A stretch of 64,000 nucleotides of DNA, taken from contig NZ_KB905737.1 in NCBI RefSeq assembly GCF_000381045.1, positions 1 to 64,000 of the forward strand. Reading direction: 5' to 3'. The first letter of the stretch is position 1. Each line of letters starts with the position of its first letter. The translations under genes and the position numbers were made by a program. This document shows positions 1 through 7,003 of this stretch, one piece after another. The notes beneath the pieces are model-generated. The model was not told where the DNA came from. It did not search any database and saw only the letters and a program-made list of their open reading frames with translations. This DNA is from Thermus scotoductus DSM 8553 (GTDB lineage: Bacteria > Deinococcota > Deinococci > Deinococcales > Thermaceae).

Positions 1-196
1 TGGCCTCGTGCACCGAGACCCGGGTGTAGATGGCCGCAGCATCCTGGGGGAGCCTAACCTCTTCCTCTTCCTCAAGAACCAGGATGGTGCCCGTGGGTAG
101 CTGGATGGCCCTGGCAGGCAGAATCCCTTGCTTGAACCACTTCCAGGCGGTGCGGTAGGGAATCCCGTGCTTTCTGGCCCAATGGGACAGCTTCAC
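1..196 (-). CDS. IS607-family serine recombinase (TnpA), N-terminal part, cut by the window edge
   Basis: Reading leftward from a GTG at 196-194, with a GGAG ribosome site just upstream, gives about 65 residues starting VKLSHWARKHGIPYRTAWKW and ending in AAIYTRVSVHEA at the edge. The first part is the small MerR-like DNA-binding domain of IS607 transposases. The end matches the start of the serine-resolvase catalytic domain, with the nucleophilic Ser in the YTRVS motif. The rest, and any partner tnpB gene, lie outside the window. The 197-260 stretch is AT-richer than its surroundings and is probably the element's end. It borders a truncated gene, consistent with insertion there. Confidence 0.8.
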   Translation of the reverse strand, partial: MKLSHWARKHGIPYRTAWKWFKQGILPARAIQLPTGTILVLEEEEEVRLPQDAAAIYTRVSVHEA

Positions 197-239
197 CCCT
201 ATCTCTCCGCCTTTACCTTAACACAGAAGAGGATAGACG

Positions 240-545
240 TCAATAACAGACCACAACTTTGGCAACCGGTATCAGGACCACCAAAAGGCCAAAGCCCATC
301 TGCGTCCAGCCGATAACCCTGGCCTCCACCGGCGGTCTGAGGAGGGCCAGGCTCCCGTAAAGGGCCAGGAGAAGGAGGGCAAGGGATGTGGCGGGGGGAA
401 GGAGGTCCTGGCCTTGTAGGAAGAAGGCCAGGAGGGTAGTGGACCAAAGGACGACGTAAGCAGGGTAGCGCTTAGGGCTTGCCCCCCGGGCCCTAAGCAC
501 CTGGGTGCGGGCGTAGTAGAGGGCGGCCACGTCCTTTAGAGCCAT
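240..545 (-). pseudogene. Fragment of a second YwiC-like membrane protein gene, truncated at both ends
   Basis: About 100 codons starting MALKDVAALYYARTQ align with the central part of the intact YwiC-like protein at 3658-4758, including the shared stretch GWTQMGFGLL. The first 200 or so residues of the family are missing. The alignment also stops before the final hydrophobic segments, where the reading frame runs into the AT-rich edge of the IS607-type element and ends in VVVCY. By eye the two copies are only about three-quarters identical in nucleotides, so this is an old paralogue and not a recent duplication. Its ATG overlaps the stop of the upstream gene by ten bases. It may still be translated, but I regard it as a remnant. 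Confidence 0.7.
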
Positions 546-931
546 TCCGCCTCCGGCAGGACGCACTCCGGGCACTGCCCCCCCACAAACCGCACCCAGT
601 CTAGGAGTTCCTCCACATCCTTCACCGGGCCCAGGTGGTAGACCTCCAGGAAGGGGTCGGCGATTAAGGTTCCCTGGTGGGGGATGGCCTGAATCAGGTT
701 CCCTTCCCGGTCCAGAAGGAGGGGCAAGGGGCTTTCCCGGGCCTCTTGGGAAAGGAAAAAGGCTTGGGCCTCGAGGGCAGAAAGCTCCTCCTGGCGGGTG
801 GCCAGGGCCCGGGCCAGATCCAGGTCGCAAAGCAAGACCAGGATCTTTCCCTTGAGGTCCGGTAGGTACACCCTTTGCCCCCCTGGGGTGTGGAGGGCAT
901 ATGGGGGTAGGGGTTTTCTCAGGGAGACCAT
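536..931 (-). CDS. Small thioredoxin/peroxiredoxin-fold-like protein with a C-terminal CPEC motif
   Basis: The ATG at 931 is chosen because AGGAGG lies 11 bases upstream; a longer reading from 979 lacks such a site. The protein (131 residues) opens with LPPYALHTPGGQRVYLPDL, the entry pattern of TlpA/AhpC-type proteins ('...G..v.L.dl.Gk..vl'), followed by a hydrophobic strand. The usual redox cysteines are absent at the first helix; the only CxxC is CPEC near the C-terminus, so it is not an ordinary thioredoxin. No signal peptide is seen. It is transcribed away from the ferredoxin gene and overlaps the YwiC remnant. Function is unknown; a redox accessory role in nitrate respiration is inferred only from context. 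Confidence 0.6.
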   Translation of the reverse strand: MVSLRKPLPPYALHTPGGQRVYLPDLKGKILVLLCDLDLARALATRQEELSALEAQAFFLSQEARESPLPLLLDREGNLIQAIPHQGTLIADPFLEVYHLGPVKDVEELLDWVRFVGGQCPECVLPEAEWL

Positions 932-1043
932 AGCCACAGTTTCCTCCTCCTTTGAGCTCCAGAGTGTGATGCCGGGCAAGGAGCCTATTCCCGGGAGCGG
1001 TCCTCAGCGGTGCAGGTGGAGGTTGGCCTGAGGGAAAAACCTT

Positions 1044-1055
1044 TGATCCGGGTCA
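1044..1055. promoter_or_regulatory. FNR-type palindrome (TTGAT-N4-GTCAT) upstream of the ferredoxin gene
   Basis: TGATCCGGGTCA is centred about 53 bases before the ATG of the ferredoxin gene. It has the two-half-site, N4-spaced layout of Crp-Fnr family operators and matches five other copies in this island. Binding by DnrT or a related regulator is inferred. Confidence 0.55.
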
Positions 1056-1101
1056 TGGACGAGGGGAAGGCGAGGGGGCAGGCTGGGGCTTGGAGGTGCT
1101 T

Positions 1102-1371
1102 ATGCCCCACGTGATCTGTGAGCCCTGCATTGGCGTGAAGGACCGGTCCTGCCAGGAGGTCTGCCCGGTGGAGTGCATCTACGATGCCGGGGAGCAGCTT
1201 TACATCCACCCCGACGAGTGCATTGACTGCGGGGCCTGCGTGCCCGCTTGCCCGGTGAACGCCATCTACCCCGAGGAGGACGTCCCGGAGCAGTGGAAGG
1301 TTTACATAGAGAAGAACCGCACCTGGGCCCAGACCCTGCCCAACGTGCACGTCCTCGAGGGGAGGGGATGA
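1102..1371 (+). CDS. Seven-iron ferredoxin ([3Fe-4S][4Fe-4S])
   Basis: The ATG at 1102 follows GGAGGT with good spacing; an in-frame upstream ATG has none. The 89-residue product begins MPHVICEPCIGVKDRSC and carries the cysteine pattern C-x2-C-x7-C-x3-CP followed by CIDCGACVPACP, typical of Thermus/Azotobacter seven-iron ferredoxins that shuttle electrons in the cytoplasm. It heads a plus-strand group with an Fe-S protein and a type II NADH dehydrogenase, the layout expected of the nrc (nitrate-respiration NADH dehydrogenase) operon described in Thermus. Which nrc letter it corresponds to I cannot say. Its stop codon overlaps the next ATG (ATGA), so translation is probably coupled. A Crp-Fnr palindrome lies upstream. 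Confidence 0.9.
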   Translation: MPHVICEPCIGVKDRSCQEVCPVECIYDAGEQLYIHPDECIDCGACVPACPVNAIYPEEDVPEQWKVYIEKNRTWAQTLPNVHVLEGRG

Positions 1372-1699
1372 CCCTCGGCAGTCCCCATCCGAAGGGGAGA
1401 GGGTTCCGAAGGAAGGAGCTACCCAGTGCATTCTCTGCGCCGCCTGCACCTCCAGCTGCCCCGTCTACTGGGTGAACGGGCACTACATCGGCCCGGCGGC
1501 CATCGTGCAGGCCCACCGCTTCCTCTTTGACTCCCGCGACCGAGGGGCCGAGGAGCGGCTTTCCAGTTGGCTCGGCGGGCGAAACGGGGTGTGGCGGTGC
1601 CGCAACGCCCACAACTGCACCGAGGCCTGCCCGCGGGGCATTGACGTGAACCGGCTCATCACCGAGGTCAAGCGGAGGATCCTGGAGGAGGCCTTCTGA
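1368..1699 (+). pseudogene. SdhB/HdrC-like two-cluster Fe-S protein, broken by a one-base frameshift
   Basis: An ATG overlaps the ferredoxin stop as ATGA, but this frame loses homology after about nine codons. The homologous frame starts around 1392 and reads EGATQCILCAACTSSCPVYW, then RNAHNCTEACPRGI, ending at 1699. These are the C-terminal cysteine motifs of succinate dehydrogenase/fumarate reductase iron-sulfur subunits. Adding a single G to the GGGG run at 1394-1397 joins the two frames into one protein of about 110 residues. The gene is therefore either freshly inactivated or carries a sequencing error. The intact form would be a short cluster-binding domain lacking the N-terminal 2Fe-2S half of SdhB, sitting between ferredoxin and NADH dehydrogenase as a probable nrc electron-transfer subunit. 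Confidence 0.7.
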
Positions 1700-1740
1700 C
1701 CCCCCGGGGGCTACGGCCGGATTAAAATGCGGGAGCAGGC

Positions 1741-2928
1741 ATGGGCGGGGCTTGGCCAGAGGTGGTGATCCTGGGCGGGGGCTTTGGGGGGCTTGCCGCC
1801 GCCCGGGTTCTGGAAAGGGCGCGGGTTCCCTACCTCTTGCTGGACGCCCGGAACCACCACCTGTTCCAGCCCCTCCTTTACCAGGTGGCCACCGGCTTCC
1901 TGGAGGGGCCGGCCGTGGCCTACCCCTTGCGGGCCTTGCTGCGCCGGGGCCGGTTTCTCCTCGGCCGGGTGGAGCGGGTGGACCTCGAGGGGAAAAGGCT
2001 CCTCCTGGAGGGCGGGGATGCGCTTCCCTACCGCTTCCTTGTTGTGGCCACGGGAAGCCTTCCCAGCGACCTGGGGGTACCGGGGGTGAGGGAGCATGCC
2101 CTCTTCCTCAAGACCCTGGGCCAGGCCCTAAGGGTCCGGTACCGCCTCCTCGAGGCCCTGGAAAAAGCGGCCCGCAGGGGGCGCCCCCTGGACCTCCTCG
2201 TGGTGGGGGGCGGGCCCACGGGCGTGGAGCTCGCCGGGGCCCTGGCCGAGTTCTTGCGCTACACCCTGCCACGGGACTTCCCCGAGGTGCCCGCGGGGAC
2301 CGTCACCCTGCTGGAGGCGGGGCCCCGGCTCCTTTCCGCTTTCCGGCCGGCCCTCGGCCGGTATGCGGAGGGGGCCTTGGCCCAACTTGGCGTGAGGGTG
2401 CGCCTGGGGGCCCAGGTGGCCGAGGTGGGGGAGGGATGGGTAAGGCTTTCCGGGGGCGAGCGGCTTAAAGGGGACCTCGTCCTCTGGGCGGTGGGGGTGC
2501 GGGGGAACCCCCTTCCTGGGCTTCCTGCGGACGCTCGGGGCCGGGTGCCCACGGACCCCTGTCTGCGGCTTGTCGGTTATCCCGAGGTGTACGTGGTGGG
2601 GGACCTCAACGGGCTGGGCTTCCCCCAGCTCGCACCCGTGGCCCTGCAACAGGGGCGGTGGGCGGCGCGAAACCTCCTCCGGGCGTTAAGGGAGCAGGAC
2701 CCCCTCCCCTTCCGCTACCGCGACCGGGGGCAGCTTGCGGTTATCGGCCGCAATCGGGCGGTGGCGGAGCTTTGGGGCCTCGGGGTGGCTGGGCTTCCCG
2801 CCTGGCTCCTCTGGGCTTTCGTGCACCTGAGGGAGCTCGTGGGCTTCCGCAACCGCCTTCTGGTCTTCCTGGACTGGGCCTACACCTATCTTTTCCGGGA
2901 ACCTGGGGTGCGGATCCTCCCCGACTAG
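1741..2928 (+). CDS. nrcN: Type II NADH dehydrogenase (NrcN-like), membrane-associated
   Basis: The 395-residue protein has an N-terminal FAD-binding Rossmann motif (ILGGGFGGLAAARVLE, residues about 10-25), a second NAD(H)-binding motif VVGGGPTGVELAG near 154-166, the FAD-contacting VYVVGDLNG near 285, and the LAPVALQQG quinone/FAD-region motif around 300. The C-terminus is rich in aromatic and amphipathic helices (FVHLRELVGFRNRLLVF), the usual membrane anchor of NDH-2. It oxidises NADH and passes electrons to menaquinone without pumping protons. Its place beside a ferredoxin, an Fe-S protein and the nar operon supports equivalence to NrcN, the nitrate-respiration-specific dehydrogenase of Thermus; that name is by context. 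Its stop overlaps the convergent cupin-HHE gene by three bases. Confidence 0.8.
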   Translation: MGGAWPEVVILGGGFGGLAAARVLERARVPYLLLDARNHHLFQPLLYQVATGFLEGPAVAYPLRALLRRGRFLLGRVERVDLEGKRLLLEGGDALPYRFLVVATGSLPSDLGVPGVREHALFLKTLGQALRVRYRLLEALEKAARRGRPLDLLVVGGGPTGVELAGALAEFLRYTLPRDFPEVPAGTVTLLEAGPRLLSAFRPALGRYAEGALAQLGVRVRLGAQVAEVGEGWVRLSGGERLKGDLVLWAVGVRGNPLPGLPADARGRVPTDPCLRLVGYPEVYVVGDLNGLGFPQLAPVALQQGRWAARNLLRALREQDPLPFRYRDRGQLAVIGRNRAVAELWGLGVAGLPAWLLWAFVHLRELVGFRNRLLVFLDWAYTYLFREPGVRILPD

Positions 2929-3491
2929 GCCCTTAGCTCCGCCTCGCTGTGGGCTTGGAGGGCGATCTTGAGGCGTTCCACCACCCCATCCACGGGCCGG
3001 CCTTCCCGGAGGGAGCTTTGGAGCTCTCCCAGAAGTTCCAGGAGAAGCCGGTGCTCCAGGAGCCGATCCCGACGGTTTCCGGGGCTTAGCGTGGGGTAGT
3101 AGAGGGCCTCCTCCAGGGCGATGTGGGCCTGGAGCCTCTGAACCAGGGCCTCGGCTGCTCCTTGGGAGGGCAGGGTTTCCAGAAGGGCCTCAAGCTCCTT
3201 GTGGTCCCGGGCGAGCTGGCTCGGCGAAAGCCCCAAGGTGATCCAGAGGATACGCCCGCCTTCTGGGGCCTCCACATGGAGCTGGCCAGGCCGAACTCTC
3301 ACGGTCCGGCCCGGCTGGAGGCGGAGGGAGCGCCCCCAGAACCCCACCACCAGAACCCCTTCGAGAACTGCCAGGAGAGCGTCTTCGCTCCGCTCCACCT
3401 TCAGGGTCTGCTTCTCCCCCGGCTTTAGGTCCAGGCACCGGACCTGACCCCCTGGCCTCACTAGCCCTTTGCCTTCAAAGGGGTAAATCAT
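2925..3491 (-). CDS. Cupin-hemerythrin (HHE) fusion protein
   Basis: The ATG at 3491 is preceded by AAAGGAGG. Residues about 10-90 look like a small cupin barrel (LKPGE near the start, RPGQLHVEAPEGG for the second motif). Residues about 95-185 form a helical HHE domain with spaced acidic/His ligands: RDHKELEALLE, QAHIALEEALYYP, LEHRLLLELL and QAHSEAE. Such domains bind a di-iron centre and, in RIC/YtfE/ScdA proteins, repair NO-damaged Fe centres. The DUF542 half usually fused to HHE in RIC is a separate gene here at 5457-5657. The gene has its own upstream palindrome at 3563-3574. The role in nitrosative-stress protection is inferred. Confidence 0.7.
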   Translation of the reverse strand: MIYPFEGKGLVRPGGQVRCLDLKPGEKQTLKVERSEDALLAVLEGVLVVGFWGRSLRLQPGRTVRVRPGQLHVEAPEGGRILWITLGLSPSQLARDHKELEALLETLPSQGAAEALVQRLQAHIALEEALYYPTLSPGNRRDRLLEHRLLLELLGELQSSLREGRPVDGVVERLKIALQAHSEAELRA

Positions 3492-3562
3492 CTTGCCTCC
3501 TTTCCTTTAGGCGGGGGGGCCGCCCAGGCCTCCAGCCTTCACCTACCCTCCCTCCCCGTCTA

Positions 3563-3574
3563 TGACCCAGGTCA
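3563..3574. promoter_or_regulatory. FNR-type palindrome (ATGAC-N4-GTCAA) upstream of the cupin-HHE gene
   Basis: TGACCCAGGTCA is a perfect 5-N4-5 core about 72 bases before the minus-strand ATG at 3491. It belongs to the six-member operator set of this island. Confidence 0.6.
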
Positions 3575-3657
3575 AGGCGGGCCCCAAGCCCCTTGCCCGA
3601 CTCCCAAGTCCTTCCCAAAGGGTGCGGCGCCAGCGGTCCCTTGGCGGCCAGGACGGC

Positions 3658-4758
3658 CTAGTGCCAAAGGAGAAGCATACCCAAGAGGAGAAACCCCAGA
3701 CCGGGCCAGGGATAGGGCCGCTTCAGGAGGAGGTGGAGGAGGCCTACCCCCAGGAGGGCCAGGAGGGGGTGGGGGGAGAGCCTTCCCACCAAGGCCAGGT
3801 AGACCAGGCCCAGGAGGACGTTCAGGTCGTAGAGGCCAAGGAGCGCCCGGGCCAGGCGGGGCACCTCCCGCCGCCAAAGGAGGTAGAAGCCCATTGGGAA
3901 GGCCAGGAACACAAGGGGTAGGCCCAGCGCCCGGTGAAGGGCGGGCACGCCAAGAAGGGCCGTGGGGAGGCCCTGGAGGGTGTAGCCCAAGGCGGTGGCC
4001 AAAACGATGAGGAGGCCGAAACCCATCTGGGTCCAGCCCACCACCCGGGCGGGGACGGGAGGCAAAAAGAGGGTGAAGCCCCCGAAGAAGGCGAGGAGGA
4101 GGAGGGCGAGGAGCGTAGGGAGGGGAAGGAGGCCCTGCCGGGAAAGGAAGAGGGCCAAAAGGGCGCTACCCCCGAGGGCGAGGAGGGCGGGATAGACCTT
4201 GGGGCTTTGGCCCCGGGCCCTTAGGACCTGGGTTCTGGCGTAGTAGAGGGCGGCCACATCCCTTAGGGCCAGGGCGAGGAAGCTTCCCAGGGCCACCTCC
4301 AGGGGGAGCCCGCCCGCCAAGACCCCGGCGGGGGCGAAGGCCGCCATGAAGAGGGCGGCCGCAATCTCGGGGAAAAGGTCCCGGGAGCGGTTTTGGGCAT
4401 CCATGTAGGCCATGTAGGCCCCCAGGGGGAAGGCCAGGGCGAGGGGGTAGAGAAAGGGCCCTTTAGCGGTTAGGGCGGTGAGGAGGAGGCCCAAGAGGGC
4501 AAAACCGAGGTATATCCCACCCACCCTCAGGGCCAGCTCGGTCCTCGGGTAGCGCTTTCCCCGCCTCAGGTCCTGGTAAGCGAGCTTCAAAGGGTGCCGC
4601 GCCAGGAAACCGAAGAGCCCTAGGAGGAAGAGGCCTAGGGTATGGAGCCCAGGGGAGAGGAGGAGGGCGAGGAGGAGAGGCTCGAGGGTGAACCCCCAGC
4701 CCCCGTGCTCCGTGGGGAGGGCTACCGGCTTTAAGGGCACGCTTGGGGTCGTGCGCAT
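3658..4758 (-). CDS. YwiC-like multispanning membrane protein
   Basis: The start at 4758 follows TAGGGAGG closely; upstream in-frame codons are not supported. The 366-residue protein opens with the family hallmark PTEHGGWGF and continues with roughly ten hydrophobic segments interrupted by the loop ALRDVAALYYARTQVLRARGQ. This is the YwiC-like family; Bacillus ywiC also lies in the narGHJI/fnr/narK region, so linkage to nitrate respiration recurs across phyla. No biochemical function is established. It is the last gene of a minus-strand set starting at the DUF542 gene. A second, truncated relative lies at 240-545. Confidence 0.8.
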   Translation of the reverse strand: MRTTPSVPLKPVALPTEHGGWGFTLEPLLLALLLSPGLHTLGLFLLGLFGFLARHPLKLAYQDLRRGKRYPRTELALRVGGIYLGFALLGLLLTALTAKGPFLYPLALAFPLGAYMAYMDAQNRSRDLFPEIAAALFMAAFAPAGVLAGGLPLEVALGSFLALALRDVAALYYARTQVLRARGQSPKVYPALLALGGSALLALFLSRQGLLPLPTLLALLLLAFFGGFTLFLPPVPARVVGWTQMGFGLLIVLATALGYTLQGLPTALLGVPALHRALGLPLVFLAFPMGFYLLWRREVPRLARALLGLYDLNVLLGLVYLALVGRLSPHPLLALLGVGLLHLLLKRPYPWPGLGFLLLGMLLLWH

Positions 4759-4789
4759 ACTCACCTCCCTAGAACGTGGACAGGACTCC

Positions 4790-5167
4790 TTAGCCCCAGA
4801 GGATTTCCAGCGCCAAAAGGGCGAAGAGGAAGCCTGCGGCAAAGGAAAGGCCAGCGAAGGCTCCCCAGACCCCTGCCCCCAGGCCCAGCCCCCAGGCCAG
4901 GGCCATGCCCAGCAGGCCCAGGTTGGCAAGGCCTACCTGAAAGAGGGCGAGCCCGGGCCTGCGGAAGACCACGCCGCGGAAACGGGGCAGGGCGTGGTAG
5001 GCCACGCCGTAGATCATGAGGGCCACAAAACCCAAAAGCTGCATGTGGGCGTGGGCAGGGCGCCAATTGTAGGGTAGGACACCCAGGCCGAGCAGGAGTC
5101 CCACCAGATTGGCGGCTACAAACCAGAGGAGGGCCGTGGTGAGGGCAAGCCGGCTTGCCAGGATCAT
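4790..5167 (-). CDS. Four-helix membrane protein resembling a slice of heme-copper oxidase subunit I
   Basis: The 125 residues form four hydrophobic helices. The second contains PAHAHMQLLGFVALM followed by IYGVAYHALPRF, a paired-histidine pattern like that of heme-copper oxidase/NO-reductase catalytic subunits and NnrS proteins. The length is far below the 12-helix oxidases. ATG overlaps the upstream cupin stop as ATGA, so the two are translationally coupled. A similar protein with the motif PSHVHAGLVGF is encoded at 21058-21495, in the other accessory cluster. Heme or metal binding is plausible from the histidines; function is unknown. Confidence 0.65.
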   Translation of the reverse strand: MILASRLALTTALLWFVAANLVGLLLGLGVLPYNWRPAHAHMQLLGFVALMIYGVAYHALPRFRGVVFRRPGLALFQVGLANLGLLGMALAWGLGLGAGVWGAFAGLSFAAGFLFALLALEILWG

Positions 5168-5460
5168 GGCCTGGGGGTGATGATGCCAAGGACCAGAAAC
5201 CGCCCTTCCCCGGCCCTGGCCCCGTGAGGTTCACCGGGTGGGCAGGCGAGGAGGGTTCCAGGGCTTGCCGGGATCGTTCTTTCCCCGGCCCACAGGGTGC
5301 CCTCGCCCTCGAGGCAGAGGAGGTGGACCCGGGGTTCCCCCCGGCCCCGCACCTCCTGCCCCTTCTGCAGGCTGAAGAGGACGAGGCGGACCTCGGGGTG
5401 GTCGGCAAGGACCTCCACCCCCCGGATTTCCCCATAGCGGGCCCTCTCCAGGAGGTTCAC
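5164..5460 (-). CDS. Small cupin-domain protein
   Basis: The 98-residue single-domain cupin has the conserved barrel turns (EPRVHLLCLEGEGTLW, then PGTLLACPPGEPHGARAGEG). Its GTG start overlaps the DUF542 stop (GTGA) and its own stop overlaps the next ATG, placing it in the middle of a tightly coupled unit. Metal ligands are only partly present: one His in each motif region. Cupins of this size are often metal-binding sensors or chaperone-like. A role in iron or NO homeostasis is suggested only by the neighbours. Confidence 0.65.
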   Translation of the reverse strand: MNLLERARYGEIRGVEVLADHPEVRLVLFSLQKGQEVRGRGEPRVHLLCLEGEGTLWAGERTIPASPGTLLACPPGEPHGARAGEGRFLVLGIITPRP

Positions 5461-5657
5461 CGGGCCTCCTTGGCGAGGAAGGCGCGGAGGGCCTCTAGGA
5501 CCTCCCGGGGGTCCCGCCCGGCGGCCTTGGCCGCCTCCTCCAAAGGCTCTGCCCCGCCGCAGCAGGTGTCCAGGCCCAGTTGGCTCAAAAGGCTAACCGC
5601 CTCAGGAAAACGCTCGAGGATCTCGTTCACCGTGGTCCTTAGGGTGATGCCTTCCAT
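5457..5657 (-). CDS. DUF542/ScdA N-terminal domain protein, stand-alone
   Basis: The 66-residue protein starts MEGITLRTTVNEILERFPE and carries LGLDTCCGGAEPLEEAA, the cysteine motif of the ScdA_N/DUF542 domain found at the N-terminus of RIC (YtfE/ScdA) iron-centre repair proteins. The HHE di-iron domain is absent here but encoded nearby, fused to a cupin at 2925-3491. AGGAG precedes the ATG. The gene is first in the minus-strand unit and has a Crp-Fnr palindrome 37 bases upstream, inside a larger inverted repeat. Confidence 0.8.
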   Translation of the reverse strand: MEGITLRTTVNEILERFPEAVSLLSQLGLDTCCGGAEPLEEAAKAAGRDPREVLEALRAFLAKEAR

Positions 5658-5673
5658 GCTCCTAAGCTTCCTC

Positions 5674-5719
5674 GTCTAGAGGATTCCCGGCCATGACCTG
5701 GGTCAAGTCTCCTCTAGAC
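5674..5719. promoter_or_regulatory. Operator region: FNR-type box inside a 10-bp inverted repeat
   Basis: The palindrome TGACCTGGGTCA (5694-5705; ATGAC-N4-GTCAA) lies 37 bases before the DUF542 start. It is bracketed by GTCTAGAGGA at 5674-5683 and its exact inverse TCCTCTAGAC at 5710-5719, whose centre is three bases from that of the box. The outer repeat could form a hairpin or be a second protein site. Confidence 0.55.
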
Positions 5720-5786
5720 CGGCGGGCGAAGGGGGGAAAACCGGATAGGGATTCCTGGGCAACCGAAGCGCCTGGGGACCTTCCCC

Positions 5787-5800
5787 TTGACCCAGGTTAA
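5787..5800. promoter_or_regulatory. FNR-type palindrome (TTGAC-N4-GTTAA) upstream of the radical SAM gene
   Basis: The box is centred about 62 bases before the ATG at 5856, on the other side of the same divergent region as the DUF542 operator. Two boxes 94 bases apart thus serve two diverging units. Confidence 0.55.
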
Positions 5801-5855
5801 GGAAACCGGGATTTGGAGGCCCTAAGTTAGGAGCTGGGGGTGAAAGGAGGCGCGC

Positions 5856-6998
5856 ATGGAGATCAGCGGGATAGAGACCACGGATTTTGCCCGTTACCCT
5901 TACCTGGTGGCCTGGGAGGTGACCCATGCCTGCCTCCTGGCCTGCCGGCACTGCCGGGCCTCGGCGGAGCCTCACCCTCTTCCGGGGGAGCTGACGACGG
6001 AGGAGGGGCTTCGGCTTGTAGAGGAGGTCGCCACCTACCACCCCAAGCCCCTCCTCCTTCTCACGGGAGGGGATCCTTTGGCCCGGAAGGACCTTTTTCA
6101 GATCCTGGAGAAGGCCAAGGCCTTAGGCCTCAAGGTGGGCCTTACCCCAGCTTCTACGCCGCTTCTCACCCGGGAGATGGTCTTCCGCCTTAAGGCGGCG
6201 GGGGTGACTCGCTTGGCCCTTTCCTTGGACGGGGCCACCTCCGAAAGCCACGATGCCTTCCGCGGGGCGGAGGGGACCTTCCAAAGGACCCTCGAGGCCC
6301 TCTCCTGGGCCCGGGAGGCGGGGCTTCCCACCCAGGTGAACACCACCGTCACCCGGGATAACTGGCCCGAGATCCAAGCCCTTCCCGATCTCTTAGCGGA
6401 GAAGGGGGTGGTCCTCTGGAGCCTTTTCTTCCTGGTGCCAGTGGGCCGGGGAGGGCTTCTTCGGCAGCTTTCCACCAAACAGTTTGAGGAAGTCCTCCAC
6501 TGGCTTTACCAGATTTCCAAGACCTATCCTTTCCACGTCAAGACCACGGAGGCCCACCACTTCCGCCGGGTGGTCCTGCAAAGGCGGCAGGAGGAAGGGG
6601 TAGAGGACCGGGCGCTGGCCGCGGGGGAGAGCCTCTATCGGGAATACTTCCAAGACGGTATGGAGCACTCCCGGCTAGGGGTTACGGACGGAAACGGCTT
6701 CGTCTTCGTCTCCGCCACCGGAGATGTAGCCCCTTCGGGGTTTTTGCCCCTCTATGCGGGGAACATCCGGGAACAACCTCTTCTGGAGATATACCGAAAT
6801 AGCCCCCTCTTCCGGGAGCTACGGAACAAGGATCTCCTCAAGGGGAAGTGCGGGGTGTGCGAGTACCGCTATGTCTGTGGGGGAAGCCGGGCCCGGGCCT
6901 GGGCAGAGACCGGGGACTACCTGCAAAGCGAGCCCCGGTGCGCCTACGTGCCCCCGGCCTGGCTGGAGAAGGTGGGGAAGCACGTGATCGGGAGGTGA
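5856..6998 (+). CDS. Radical SAM/SPASM protein (TIGR04053-like, heme-pathway relative)
   Basis: The start is fixed by AAAGGAGG just upstream. The 380-residue protein has the radical-SAM cluster motif at Cys26, Cys30 and Cys33 (HACLLACRHC), the TGGDPL glycine-rich loop, and a C-terminal auxiliary-cluster region with CGVCEYRYVCGG near 332-343 and one more Cys near 363. It resembles the TIGR04053 subgroup, related to heme d1/alternative-heme enzymes NirJ and AhbD, which act on porphyrin side chains. It is followed five bases later by a cytochrome c gene. No cytochrome cd1 nitrite reductase is in the window, so its substrate cannot be assigned; a peptide-modifying role is the alternative. Confidence 0.75.
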   Translation: MEISGIETTDFARYPYLVAWEVTHACLLACRHCRASAEPHPLPGELTTEEGLRLVEEVATYHPKPLLLLTGGDPLARKDLFQILEKAKALGLKVGLTPASTPLLTREMVFRLKAAGVTRLALSLDGATSESHDAFRGAEGTFQRTLEALSWAREAGLPTQVNTTVTRDNWPEIQALPDLLAEKGVVLWSLFFLVPVGRGGLLRQLSTKQFEEVLHWLYQISKTYPFHVKTTEAHHFRRVVLQRRQEEGVEDRALAAGESLYREYFQDGMEHSRLGVTDGNGFVFVSATGDVAPSGFLPLYAGNIREQPLLEIYRNSPLFRELRNKDLLKGKCGVCEYRYVCGGSRARAWAETGDYLQSEPRCAYVPPAWLEKVGKHVIGR

Positions 6999-7003
6999 AG
7001 GGT

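Noticed and set aside
1248-1475. A 75-codon ORF overlapping the ferredoxin gene
   Set aside because: It is an out-of-frame shadow of the ferredoxin gene and the broken Fe-S gene; its only meaningful part is the first few codons from the ATGA start.
3562-3921. A 119-codon plus-strand ORF starting inside the palindrome at 3563
   Set aside because: Gln/Gly/Glu-rich composition typical of the antisense of a hydrophobic gene; it overlaps the YwiC-like gene.
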